From contig JASFXZ010000018.1 in the NCBI GenBank assembly GCA_032209605.1, positions 9,365,904-9,429,903 of the forward strand: DNA of 64,000 nucleotides, read 5' to 3'. Of the stretch, positions 22,949 to 34,575 are shown piece by piece (the stretch's first letter is position 1; every line of letters begins with the position of its first letter). The notes beneath the pieces are model-generated. The model was not told where the DNA came from. It made no database searches and saw only the letters and a program-made list of their open reading frames with translations. The DNA comes from Mactromeris polynyma. Lineage: Eukaryota; Mollusca; Bivalvia; Venerida; Mactridae. A program made the translations under genes and the position numbers.

Positions 22949-23950
22949 TATATTGAATCAATGTAACAATTAGTTCAGGAAAAAAGAGCGTGCAGTTACT
23001 AAAATCCATTTGTATAAATATGACAAAATATCGTTTCTTCTTTAAGATTTGCAGACAAGAAAAAACTTTTTTATGCGATGATGATTTTGTTTATCTCTCG
23101 ACAAAATGTATTACACGTGAAATAAATGCTCGCAGATTCCCCAGTAGTCTGCACAACCACTATGATGTGAAAAACCCCGACAGTTATTACTTGTAGTTAA
23201 AGAAAAAACACCAGAGTGTAAAACATTACACAAAGTGTAGCATTGATTTGTTACAATTTTATACCAAGATGAAGGGCATTTTTGTAATCAAAGTAACACT
23301 GCAGGCCACAATCAATTCTGACATACCAAGATTAATTATACGCGTCTGATAACTTAAAGAGTGGGATATCTTCGAGAAATTATCTTCAAATTAATGACCA
23401 TGGAATGTTAAGTGATACTTACATAGCTTTAGGTAATGTGTATGTTGATTACAATCTGAAAAAACTCTTTTAGAGTCTATAAAAATAACACACTGATCTA
23501 CTTTCATGTTTAATTATAATAACCGGTTTAAGACGTTTATGAAATAAACGGAACAGTGGGATCATTCATTATATCTACGTTGAAATTTCCGAATATTAAC
23601 ATTGCATTAACTAACTTTCTATAGGCTCTAATTGGAAACTACCTATATCCTGTCAAAAATGGAGCAACTTCTTCAAAATTAATTATGTTACACGTGGCAT
23701 TGATACTTACTTACTACTAAGTGGCAAAACATACACTTAATGATGTCGGAGATATAATTTATAAGCACCTGCATTTGATAGAAATTCCTGAATACACTGT
23801 TTTTACGTTTATGTGCAAAATAGTTAAGGTCTTACGCCCTTTCTGAACGTTTTTTTCAGTTGAATAAGGCGGTCACTTGTCCTAATCATACTCTTGGGAG
23901 GTTACCAACCTGCAAGCATCTGACAATTTCCTCTCATAAATCAAGAGTTC
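22949..23950. other. Unassigned intergenic DNA
   Basis: The ORF 22990-23196 has no domain or splice context. Nothing else is seen. Confidence 0.3.
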
Positions 23951-23954
23951 AAAG

Positions 23955-24062
23955 GTGAAGGACACGGGGAACAGACTCCTCGCCTAGGGTTCTAATCTAC
24001 TACCACAAGATTAGCAGGTTAAGTGCTCTACCGACTCAGATACCCGAGCGGGCTTACAGGTC
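23955..24062 (-). repeat. tRNA-derived SINE head
   Basis: The minus strand reads CCCGCTCGGGTATCTGAGTCGGTAGAGCAC (read in two parts: CCCGCTCGGGTATC and TGAGTCGGTAGAGCAC), a clear D-arm/box A, then a CTAATCTTGTGG anticodon-like part and a degenerate GATTAGAACCC box B. An extra insertion in the variable region rules out a functional tRNA. Confidence 0.5.
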
Positions 24063-25475
24063 TGTAGGATAAAAGCACAATCCTGCTTTCTCCATAAGTA
24101 TCGTCTTTATGGACAGATCTTACAATCACAATATAATTCGTTTTACACACACATGTATTTGTATAACAAAGAAGTATCTAAGCAACCGTTGTAGTTGTTA
24201 ACTCCCGTTACCACGTAAAGTTGTAACACAGGTTTACTTATTATTTTAGATACGTAAAGCCGTACCAAAGTCCCAGTATTGAAATACATATCAAACTGAG
24301 GGATTTGAACACTTCTGTAGTTATGATATAAAAGTATAATAATTTTAACACATACTTCAAGACACAGCACATCAAGAACTACGTTAGGTTTCATGTTATG
24401 GAGTACATGTGCGGTGTTAATGATGCGAGTAAATATATGCATCTTATTCAGTCATTGATGTAGAAACTAGGTATGTTAATTATCAGCAAGGCATCGTAAG
24501 TGCTTTGAGTATTAAAATATATTCGAAATCAATTATCTCACTTACTTGAATTAAACATGAATACAATATACTTTACAAGGCACACTTTGTGCGTTATATC
24601 GTCTGTCACATGTTTTACTACACACACATACACTCGTAGTGTCAACGCTGTAACATCAACAACACATCTTTTTTTCCAAAATGCAACCGTCATTTATAGC
24701 ACACATGAACGTATCATTGTGTAAGAGCCATATATTGTTAGGACAACATTAGAATACTCGTGCTTACAATGTGTCTCAATTGTAGAAATCGAATCCATTT
24801 CTCGTTAGGCTTGTATAGTTCACACTTGAGTAGGACCTTTAAGTTTATCATCGGTAAAGTAACAGTTCGTCGCAGACCGTTGAAGATACATTTGATCAAC
24901 TAAGCTCGTTTAGCTATATACATCGTCAGTTGACTTAATCAGTTTTCCTGGATTTAATTAGCAGCCAGTACAGATATTCCCTTCCACATACAGCTGATAA
25001 CGTCCCCAGCCATCAACACATCAACACATCATCGTTGAATACTTTTAGAAACTATCGGTAATTGTAGTGTATAATAGCTTTAGTAGAGACATGGTGACCT
25101 TTGCAAGAGTGCTTTTCGTATAGAAAACGACTTGTGTACTCTTATTTTCATGCGAGTCTTTTTCACTATTTTAGATTTATATTTAAAACGGACCATATAA
25201 CGTACACGTCGATACCATAGATGTACTCTTACGAGGGAAACAAAAACATTCAGAAACGAAAAAAATGGTAGAGTCGAGAAAACGTGTGACTTGAATATAG
25301 TCCGAACATAGCAAGTTGATCCTGACCTTTATGCATGAATATATTATCCATCGATTACGCTGACTATAATACTTTTCCGCGAGAGAACCAATCGTGCATC
25401 ATCGGTATTTTTGTTGCAATTACGAAACTCGTTGCATTTGTGGATTTCTTTCATTACAAATTTTTAACGCGTACA
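24063..25475. other. Unassigned intergenic DNA
   Basis: A 99-codon minus ORF (24143-24442) and a 60-codon plus ORF (25335-25517) show no recognised features. Confidence 0.3.
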
Positions 25476-25477
25476 TC

Positions 25478-25546
25478 CTCCAAAGGCAAGTTGTTAGCAC
25501 ACAGAAGTCCTGTCTAGCAGTCGTGGGTTCGAAATCCCGGTAGGTA
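25478..25546 (+). repeat. tRNA-like relic
   Basis: CAAGTTGTTAGCACACAG, GTCCTGTCTAGCAGTCGTGG and GTTCGAAATCCCGG are the D-arm, anticodon/variable and T-arm of a tRNA-like sequence. Box B is good and box A is weak. The acceptor stem does not pair, so it is most likely a SINE head. Confidence 0.4.
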
Positions 25547-26136
25547 TTTTTATTAGTTTTCAGTCATAATAACAACATGTTGTGCAGATAACCGTGTGCA
25601 TTTCTGTAATAATCAATACGACGAGAGCCGAAGTTGATGAGAATAGAGACGAAGATAAATTTAGATAATCAGTCTCCTGTGAAATTATGCCAATTGAGGT
25701 CAGGAGGATCAGATTAATTTGTCCGAGAAAAACAGGTAAGTATTGTGTAAATTATTAAATCGGGCAGATAACTCATGCGACATATCCGCGGTACCGATGT
25801 CAATTGACACAAATAACATTCATATGACTTCCCGTGTCCTCTAGATAAACTGATAAAACTTTTCAGATTTACAATATTCACTCCTTAATGTATTTCGTGT
25901 ATTGTGTCCCTTTTGCCGCTGCAATTGTTGATTTTATGTGCCAATTTGGTAGGCTTCCATCTTTGAAGGTGAACTTTCCTGCTTGAATTCAATATACATT
26001 GATATTTGACCACTTTACTGATGCAGCCAATGACTGAATAGTATATAAATTTAATCTTTGAGAAACTGTATTAAACTGTACCTCTCACAGGATTGATCAT
26101 GCTTAACGCAACGTAAGAGAGATTAAGTTTTTACAC
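25547..26136. other. Unassigned intergenic DNA
   Basis: Nothing recognised. Confidence 0.3.
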
Positions 26137-26240
26137 GGAACGCCACATACATAAGACAAAAACCCACCACACAGACCACAGGGAAACAACATTATACAAA
26201 ACAATCGGGACTGAGGAGGTGCAAGGGGTAACAGGATTAT
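26137..26240 (+). repeat. Dispersed repeat A, copy 2 (5' fragment)
   Basis: GGAACGCCACATACATAAGAC and CACACAGACCACAGGGAAACAACA match the first ~100 bp of copy 1. The rest is missing. Confidence 0.6.
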
Positions 26241-26430
26241 TGCCCTAACTTACTCTCAGTATCATCAAAAGTTCGTTTACCTCTTGCGGACATTTGAGTA
26301 TAATATTATGTGCAGAAATTAGTGTTGACTTAAATTTAACGACCATGAACACATACTATGGCAAGAAATGATTTGTATAGAACGTTTGTTATCTTCATTG
26401 TAAATCTTGATTAACTAATACATGGAATGT

Positions 26431-26610
26431 ATAGTAAACCTCATATAAAGACCACCTCAATGATAAGACCGTCTAAAAATTAAGAACACAATTTTCAAAT
26501 CCAATTTTACTGATTTTGGTCTATTCAACTTCAATATTAAGACCACCTCCATATTAAGACCGTTTTCAAGGGTCCCAAGGAAGGTCTAATTATTGAAGTT
26601 TATTTTACTG
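26431..26610. mobile_element. Tigger/pogo-type MITE 4, degraded (family of MITE 1)
   Basis: TAGTAAACCTCATATAAAGACC at the left and ATTTTACTG at the right frame an interior closely similar to MITE 1 (ATAAGACC, TTAAGAACACA, TTTTCAAGGG). The terminal C and the TA duplications have decayed. Confidence 0.65.
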
Positions 26611-29600
26611 CCAGTTCTAAGTAAACTTAATTTTGGTTGGTGATATTAAAGATCGTATTCTCGAATCGCTAGACAAATATCCTGAAACTGAAAACACGTG
26701 TTATTGTATGAACCGTAACAAAGTGTATAAGAAATAGAATGCCTGTTTTATTAATCATTTGATTAATGTACTTGCAATAGACTTTAGCCAAAATGTATGA
26801 GCAGACTTTGCTTATATGTTACAAAAAGTAGCATTCCTATAAAAGGTAACATAAAGTAACCAGCCGATAATGCAATCAACACTGTTGTTATGGTTTAATG
26901 TGACCAATAAGCATGTAATCAAGAGTTGATGTGTTCTTAATCTAACATCTTCAGAAAATGATATTGTTTCGGAACGCACATCTAACTTCTGGCAGTGTAT
27001 TCACGAATTATCTTCTGAACTAAAAACTTAAAGCTGTGAATTCGGATTAGCATTTCTGAGCTAACAACTAACAGTCAACTTCTAGGATAAAATATATGAT
27101 AAAGAGATTTTCTTAACCCCTTGGACACACATAAATACTGAGAAAAACTTTAATTCCACATTTTTTTAATTCCCATTTACCCAGTGGATTTCCGGAATGT
27201 AATTTCAATCGAATTTACCCATGATGAATAGCACCTTGTAAAAATATTAAGTCAATACAATATCTTATTTAAATTCATTTCAAAAATAATTTATTAATTA
27301 CACTGTAAAACAAATTTACTAAGCGCAATATTTGACGTTGCGTTCGAAGTGACGGATAGGATAGACATATATATATACTCTTGTTATAAAGTATTTTACG
27401 AGAGAAAGTTTACGCAAGGCATCAATGTCGCCGGTAAAAGTGTAGCAAAATGATTATTGAGAAATATTTGTAGGGAAAATGTAGAGAAAATAAAACAAAA
27501 GTGACGTAATAACAAACACAGTATTTTGCAAATATTGAACATGTATTGTGTAAGAGATGCAGATATTATTATTGATGTAAATAAAAACAATAGACAAACT
27601 TGTCATTTTCTTTGGAAAAAATGCCATAAACATCTTTTGAAAACAAATACAATACACGTTATATCAAAATACTTCTATAACAGTTAGGCCTTCGTTGGCG
27701 TTAAAAGTTTCACGAAAAAAATTGACCACGGTACTTAAGCCCAAAAAGTAATCTTTTTTAGGAAATGTGTTTGAATAGATAAGGAACGTTCGTATAACAA
27801 ATAGCGACGGAACGTATCGTAGGTTCCGAACGCCGATCTCAATATTAAAACAAACAATTCATTTTTGACAAAGACAGTTAACAGTATTTAAACCTTTAAA
27901 ATAATTACACAATGCATTTTATTGTTATGGGAGTGAGTAAAAAGCACGACCGACACGGGTTTTAGTAGATCTGTTCAGGGATATGCTTATTTTAGTACTG
28001 GTTTTAAATCGAAAGAAAATTGCAAAATATTTCACTGAAATGTAAACATTTTCATTCTGTAAGACTTCGCTTTCGAAATGGTATAACATTACTTAAACCA
28101 ATAACTGCGCCTCTCATGAACAAAATGAAAAAAGAACACAATTATAGACGTCTGTTTAGTTATAAACCTTTTCAATTTTGGATATTCTCACATCCCTCGT
28201 AACGTATCTTCGCTTCACTGTTTTGAATGCAGCAACAAATGTTGATACGATTATTTCAGCAGCGTACGGACATTACATCTAAAACTTTGAAGAGCAGGTT
28301 AATGAACTCATTTCAACTCTAAACCACACATCGACGAGTCTACGAAATATTCATAAATAAGAAGTGTCAGACAATAAAAGAACATAAATCCCACCTCCAG
28401 CAATTTCAAATCATATTTTATATTAGCTGTGTGAAAGTGACATAAAATAAATCGATATATTAATATAATGAAAAACTGGCGTCAAGTCACTAGGTTTGGA
28501 AATGGAACTGATTGCATTGAAGACGAACCAATGACAGAGGATGGTAGTTGTCTTCCTTTATAAATCTGTAGCGGTCAATGCTTGAAAATGTATACTGCGC
28601 GGTAAAAGTAATGGCCACTTATGAACGTCAAGTAGATGTAACAATGTGTTAATATATGTTTTACACAGTGCTGGTTTCAGAATAAAATGAATGGTTAAAA
28701 ATGTTGTTCTTTGTTACTTTTTGTCTGTAACATAAACTGAAAATGTTGCCTGTCATTAAATCCTAAATTGTATCCTAAAATTCCTGAATAATTCATATAG
28801 AAAATGCGTATTTTTCATGCTCTGTTGATTTGAACTTTATTTCTTTCAATACAATTGGAAGTAAATACAAGAGATACTCCCTGGAAAGCATACTCAAGGC
28901 ATTCAATATGGTCATATTTATCGGTTTCCGTTGAGAAAGCGGGTATGTCTAATTATTAAGAATATGTTCAGAGTTTATGTATTTTACTGTTTCCGTCTTT
29001 TCTTGTGAATTCATTGCTACAATAATTGTTCTTGTTAATTATCCAACATATACATCGAGTGACCTCAAGAAGCAATGTGTACTGTAGATTATTTGAATAA
29101 TATGGGTATTTATCGAATGAAACTAATGTACCGATGAATACTATGGAAATGTTATTCATGTGACCATGCAGAAAAGACGTTAAATGAATACAGAAAGCAT
29201 AGATCTGTGATAAAATTTGACTTGATTTGAGATGTTGTATACATTCAGAGAGACAATGGTTATACTGGATTGTCGGAAGATAAAAAACTTTTGAATTTGT
29301 AGATGAGTATTTTTGAGAAGAAATATTACTGTATGTGTACTTGATATTCATTGCTTTTCTATAAATGTGTACCAAAATAACTACAATGGAATGAAGGAAA
29401 TAAAATTACAATATTAGATCTTTATATTGGTTTTTGATATCAAGAAAGTTGGAAGTAAAATGTTATGTCAGTCTGAGTTAATGAGGGAAAGTATTAATTA
29501 ATATTTTACTACCTGTGTTGCTAGACACTCATTGAAAACAAAAAGTATGCAAGACACTGTACGTCAATTAAACAATGTATTATATACTGTCTATACGGCT

Positions 29601-30265
29601 TGAACAAGTTTATACACTGCATGAATGGGAGTCTTGATTCTGAAACAATTAACAGCGTCAACTTTGCGTTGTATACATAAACTTGTCATTCTAAGTGTTA
29701 TTTGTTAATCCCATTTAGCCCTCGCAAAAACAAGTTGATGGTTATGTTTGCATAATTACTGAAAGTCATATAGTGATATACTACAGCTATATACAAACGT
29801 AGTGTTATTTTACAATTGTAAAGTAACAATATGTTTTTAAAGTTGAAGACTGAATCATTTCATTGAGATTTAATGCACTATATTCAATCTGGAATAGGTC
29901 AGGTTACTTGAGTTCATCATGTTAATACCTCTTAATATCTCTTATTTTTTTCTTGAAAGTACAGAATATTTCTCAATTATATACCAAAAACCTAGATGTC
30001 CATATTAAACTGATTATCTAAAACAGTTTAGAAAGTTTTCGAGTCTAATTCCTTTATATAATTTTCTGGAACTATATATCGATCAAGCATGAGTGTGTGA
30101 TGGGGTTAATTCCAAGAAGAGAGCGGATGGATGGCATAGGAAGATGATTACAGAAATGTCTGTATTATGAAAAGTCAAATTAACTTTAAAAAAATATTCT
30201 AAGTTTGTATGAACATGCACTGTTTTATACTTTCTGTATTTACTCATTTCCCACCTTTTCTCAAA
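26611..30265. other. 3.6-kb stretch without recognisable features
   Basis: AT-rich throughout. The largest ORF is 135 codons on the minus strand (28968-29375), with no domain, signal peptide or splice context. Upstream exons of the PHD gene at 30.3 kb could hide here but cannot be identified. Confidence 0.35.
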
Positions 30266-30272
30266 CATAGTT

Positions 30273-32985
30273 ATGACATTACCAACTGTTGAAGCTGCCG
30301 AGAAAGCTGTAGAGCCCGCAAGCCGACCTCCGGTAGAAGCTGTCGAGGAAGCTGAAGAGCCCACAAGCCGACCTCCGGTAGAAGCTGTCGAGGAAGCTGA
30401 AGAGCCCGCAAGCCGACCTCCGGTAGAAGCTGTCGAGGAAGCTGAAGAGCCCACAAGCCGACCCCCGGTAGTAGCTGTCGAGGAAGCTGAAGTGACCGCA
30501 AGCCGATCTCAGGTAGTAGCTGTCGAGGGAGCTGAAGAGCCCTCAAGCCGACATCCGGTAGAAGCTGTCGAGCCCGCAAGCCGACCTCCGGTAGAAGCTG
30601 TCGAGGAAGCTGAAGAGCCCGCAAGCCGACCTCCAGTAGAAGAAGCTTGCAGTCAGTCGCGCAAGAGAAAAAGGAAGGGCGAGGTAAGCTTGAATAAGGA
30701 TAACACATTCAAGACGTTTGTTTACAGAAGTATAAACACCAGGTACATTTTCACCGATCATATTTAATGTTGTTGAAAATGATTTCAATACTTAAGTGAC
30801 ACAATCCGATGAATTATTAGTCCCCTACTGGAGACTGGAGTTTCTCTGTAGTGGACTCCAGGTTTACCATGTCTGTCTTTTTGGCTAAACAAAGGAATGC
30901 AGAGTGGCCCTTGCCTTGTTAAAGCCTTAAAATCTCGGTCCATGATAAACCAGTAGGGGACATATGTTTTGCTTGTAATACTCAAGTAACTTGTCACTCT
31001 GATTTTCAGAGGAAATCTTCAATGTTTTGCTACTCAAGGCAGAAGAAATCGAGCAGATTGTATTGGGTCTGTAGAAAAAAGAACGATGGCAGGTAAGAGG
31101 TTTATTATCATTTTTAGGGTATTGTGCCATGACTACTGTGAGTTAGTAGTGCTTACAAATGTGGAATTTTCTTTATTTAAACAATATATCTTGGTGCTTG
31201 AGCCTGATAAAGTCTAATCTCTAATATAATCTGTGTAATTTGCATGATACAGACAATTCACTTTTGTATAATAGTTAAAAACAAGTTGACGCAGCAGATA
31301 TCTTATGCATGGACTTAAGTTTCAGCTTGGAAATCCAACATAATACACACATACACAAATCTTTTATTTTAATAACTTAGGCTTTGTATGCGTATAAGGA
31401 TGAATAAGCAGTTTGTGGAAATATGTTTTGTTTTTTAGGCTATATTGGCAATGTGGTTCATGCTGTGAGTGGTACCATCCTGAATGCATGGGTTTCGATG
31501 AAAATAAAGAACCACGTGTATACATTTGCCCTTCATGTCAGGTAAAAGATATATAACCAGTTTACAGTTTTTAGGCTGTAGGCTAGAAGCCTACATTCTG
31601 CAAATCGAAATCAAGCATCCTGAGATTTACTTTTTGACTTGACATGTTAAAAAAGTGAATGTGCCAGAGTTAACACTGGCATAAATGTTGTTATTAGGAT
31701 AACACAAATGATAAAGTTCTTCATTTTGCTGTTTTCAACTACCAATTGATTTGATAGTACCGAGGACTTTGATGTCTGTAAAATATACCAATACAAAAAG
31801 TAACAAGAAATGCATTGATGCAAAGCATCCATGGGCGCCGCAAAACTGGTGCACAATGTTATGGAATAGCGTAATTGCGGGAAAATGTTTCGGAATAGTC
31901 CTTTTTCATACTATCATTGGCGTGTATTTCCTTTTTAACACCGTAACTTGCATGAATACCCACGTTACAAGTACCACTGTGTTAATATTGATTTAAGTAA
32001 ACTGAAATTTTTTATAATTAATTATTTTTTATTTTATCTTCGACACATAACACACATGCTGTTTATGTAGAATCGTCCTATTTTTCGGGGATCAGCAAGT
32101 ATTTATCATAAACATATCGTTTTAACTTTGTAAAAGACATTTATTCGACAATACAAATGCATTAAAAATATTTTATTTCTAAATGATAAAAATACAAAAA
32201 GTAACGTGTAATATCAACTGCAGTTTAATCCTTAATAAAAAAATAGATTCAGTTATAAATAGATGCTCCTACCATAGTCTCAAAAATTTCGTGATTCCAT
32301 AAAAGGCCCCGCCCTCATGGGCGGCGCCAATAATACACTTGACTTTAAGTGAAAAATATGCTGATAATAACACAGTGAATAGAAGGTTTTAGTTGTTTTT
32401 TTTATAATATGTAAGAGCAAAACTTAACTTGATAAAATGATATCTTAATTGACATGGTTATATTAATTGGTAAACAAACCAACCTGACCACTGTTCATAC
32501 TTGGTCTGTGTTTAAACGTGTTACAGGTGAAAAAGAAAAAAAAGACTTGCCCTACCATCGAGGAAGTTGAGGAAAGGCTTAGACGGGACATGTAAGTAGA
32601 AAACGCAGATCCTTTGGACGAAACCTTGGCAGGAGTTCTAGATGAGCATTCTGAAGCAACCCCAGTCTTTTTGAACCACCCAGCTCTGAGGTTTATTATT
32701 GATATCAAAAAAGGAAAAGGACAAGAAATTTTAATCAAGTCATCTGGTTGGGGTGAATTTGTCTTGATGTCCGAGAAAGACTTTGAAAAGTATGAATCTT
32801 TGAAAAAAAAAGTTCCAACGGACCTTCTAATATTAGATAGTACCCTGGAGTACTTTTTAAGTGCGTGTGTCAAGGAAAAGGTAGACCTGTTGTATTATAC
32901 AGACTGTGTTGTTAGGCTTGTTCCTTCGAATGTCCTTGAGCAGTACAAGAAATGGCTAGAGGAAGCAAAATGTAGTCTTCATTAA
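30273..32985 (+). CDS. Spliced PHD-finger protein gene, possibly damaged
   Basis: Four exons join in frame with good splice sites: ~30273-30683, 31010-31092, 31439-31541 and 32527-32985 (donors GAG|GTAAGC, CAG|GTAAGA, CAG|GTAAAA; acceptors TTTTCAG, TTTTTTAG, TTACAG). Exon 1 is mostly a 15-residue acidic/proline repeat followed by a basic RKRKRKGE patch. Exons 2 and 3 form a PHD finger: YWVCRKKNDGR, QCGSCCEWYHPECMGF, YICPSC. The finger matches the C4HC3 pattern except that the first zinc Cys is Trp (TGG, one base from TGT). Exon 4 continues KKKKKTCPTIEEVEERLRRD, then an in-frame TAA (32593-32595), then 129 more open codons in the same frame, a domain I do not recognise (FLNHPALRFIIDIKKGKG...). 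The TAA overlaps a consensus donor (CAT|GTAAGT), so exon 4 may be spliced there instead. A 5' exon is likely, because a pyrimidine-rich acceptor precedes the ATG at 30273. Role: probably chromatin reading; inferred from PHD only. Confidence 0.55.
30300..30650 (+). repeat. 45-bp coding minisatellite in exon 1 of the PHD gene
   Basis: About eight units encode EP(A/T)SRPPVEAVEEAE with few changes; one unit is shortened by four residues. Because 45 is a multiple of three and stops are absent, other frames stay open too, which explains the long minus-strand ORFs 30083-30454 and 30271-30708. Confidence 0.75.
31542..32526. other. Long intron of the PHD gene
   Basis: No feature of its own is clear. 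The ORFs 31647-31856 and 31751-31996 have no recognisable domain. GGCCCCGCCC...GGGCGGCGCC near 32306-32330 is a small GC-rich inverted motif in AT-rich DNA. Confidence 0.35.
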
Positions 32986-33058
32986 TTTTTTGTCAAACCA
33001 TTAAGCCAAGTGAATTGTTTGTTAATATGAGTGCATTGTCATGCTGCTTGATAATTTT

Positions 33059-33270
33059 GGTTTGTTTGTTTCATCGGGTTTAACGACGTTTCTCAACGAT
33101 ATTTCAGTTATATACGGCGGCCGGTTCACCCATCCAGTTTTTCCTGGACTGAAATCTAACCAGTACTAACTTACCCTTCCACAAGGAGCCGGCAACTTCT
33201 CCACATGTGGAGCGGGAATCGAACCCGGATCGCCGGATTTCTAATCCAGCGGACTAACCACTGGACCACG
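33059..33270 (-). mobile_element. Complete tRNA-derived SINE with 13-bp target duplication
   Basis: GCTTGATAATTTT occurs at 33046-33058 and again at 33271-33283, a clean target-site duplication. On the minus strand the insert begins with a tRNA-like head, CCGTGGTCCAGTGGTTAG (box A) and GGGTTCGATTCCCGC (box B). A body follows with TATAACTGAAATATCGTTGA and AACGTCGTTAAACCC, and then a CAAA-rich tail. The conserved body resembles the central domain of bivalve SINEs. It supports the organism call. Confidence 0.88.
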
Positions 33271-33687
33271 GCTTGATAATTTTGTTTAATGTATTGTTAT
33301 GTGTTTATGTTATATAGAGATGAGTAAATGCAGATACACGCAGATACTTTCAAACACTTTTGTTTTCTATTTACTTATGAAAAACATTAACTGTGTCTGT
33401 ATCGTATCTAGATACATGTTTAAAACAGGGTATCTTTATCTTATTTAAATACATTTTTTTTAATAAAGTATCTTAATACAAGAAACCATGTTAGTGCCCA
33501 ATGTCTAGTTGTTACCAACCATTTTTCATGTAAAATAATTTCAAGTTATATGTGTATCCTTAGTAAATTAACATTTGTGTACTAAAGGCAATTGTACTAA
33601 AGGAGTAGACTTCACCCTGTCCTAGAATTATGACGTAGACTACAATATGAGCGCCTCTGTACGATTTCCAAATTTAGAAAACGTCAC

Positions 33688-33905
33688 GCGTGACGTCACC
33701 ATGAAATGTAAGTAAAAGAGAGAGAATACATACTACATACATAAGACAATGCCTCCCCACGCAGATCTCCGGAAAAACAACAATCCACAAAACATAAGGC
33801 ACTAAAGGAGGTCAAACGGTACACATATTAAGGAACTGAGGCGCAAGGAATGGCCCAGCAGACAACAAGGAATATTTGCCTCATATGGCAATATGAAAAC
33901 TAAGT
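33688..33905 (+). repeat. Repeat C copy 2 split by a repeat A fragment
   Basis: GTGACGTCACCATG (33692-33705) and AATATTTGCCTCATATGGCAATATGAAAACT (33870-33900, read as two words AATATTTGCC and CATATGGCAATATG) are the two halves of repeat C as seen at 13744-13830. Between them, 33735-33870 matches repeat A (ACATACATAAGACAATGCC, CTCCGGAAAAACAACAATCC, AAGGAATGGCCCAGCAGAC), showing a nested insertion. Confidence 0.6.
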
Positions 33906-34436
33906 GACTATATGCTGTAAATATCGTGTCATGTTTGAAAATAGTGACTTCACATGTTGCGTTTTCTTGAAATGACGTCACCTACAGAAGAGGTTGTAAA
34001 TCCTATTAGTCCAGCGGCTAAGTCCAATATATTGGCCTAATTGATCAGTTTATGGTAAAAGCATGAAACTGACTTTTTCGTGGCTTCATATCTGATTTTT
34101 GTCTATACCCCTTAATCTTTCACTATGCCAAGTTTCATGCTTTTACCAATAACTGATCAATTGTTCTGACATCTGCTGGACTATATAGCAGCGCTCATAT
34201 TCAGACGACGAATGGTATCAAGATCTTATGTCAATATAGTTTTAGGGCCATCATCTCGGATAGTCAATTATTGCTTCCATATAAAATATTTCCTGTTTTA
34301 CCACTTATCATATCTCCATAATTTAACACGTAGTCTAGGTCATAAAACATGAGTGCATTCACCAAAAAGGCCGTGCTTGCTCAAAGGAGAAATTGTAGTA
34401 TATGAATGATACTTCTGTACATGTAGTTGTTTTTCG
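33906..34436. other. Unassigned intergenic DNA
   Basis: An inverted pair, TTGATCAGTTTATGGTAAAAGCATGAAA (near 34040) and TTTCATGCTTTTACCAATAACTGATCAA (near 34130), suggests a fold-back repeat; the longest exact arm word is GGTAAAAGCATGAAA. Confidence 0.45.
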
Positions 34437-34575
34437 GCGCAGCCGTACTAACATGGTTTTGCTACTTGCATATTCAGTGTTTTGTAAACCAAACAAATCT
34501 TACGTTAACCAACAAGGCAATTTCGCGTCATTTCTCTTCAACCGAAAAATGTGTATAACCTTGACGCAGATTGGT
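34437..34575 (-). repeat. Dispersed repeat B, copy 2
   Basis: Inverse match of 1220-1365. Read on the minus strand it contains GTTAACCAATCTGCGTCAA, GAAGAGAAAT, GTTAACGTAAGATTTG and ATGTTAGTACGGCTGC. Confidence 0.6.

Noticed and set aside
25478..25546. Functional tRNA gene
   Set aside because: T-arm/box B is good but the acceptor stem and D-arm do not pair; fits a SINE head or pseudogene.
30083..30708. Minus-strand ORFs with LQLPRQLLPEVGLRA-type repeats
   Set aside because: Shadow of the 45-bp plus-strand coding repeat; only the plus frame joins a splice site and a PHD finger.
32463..32873. Minus-strand 136-codon ORF
   Set aside because: Antisense of the last exon of the PHD gene; no conserved motif.
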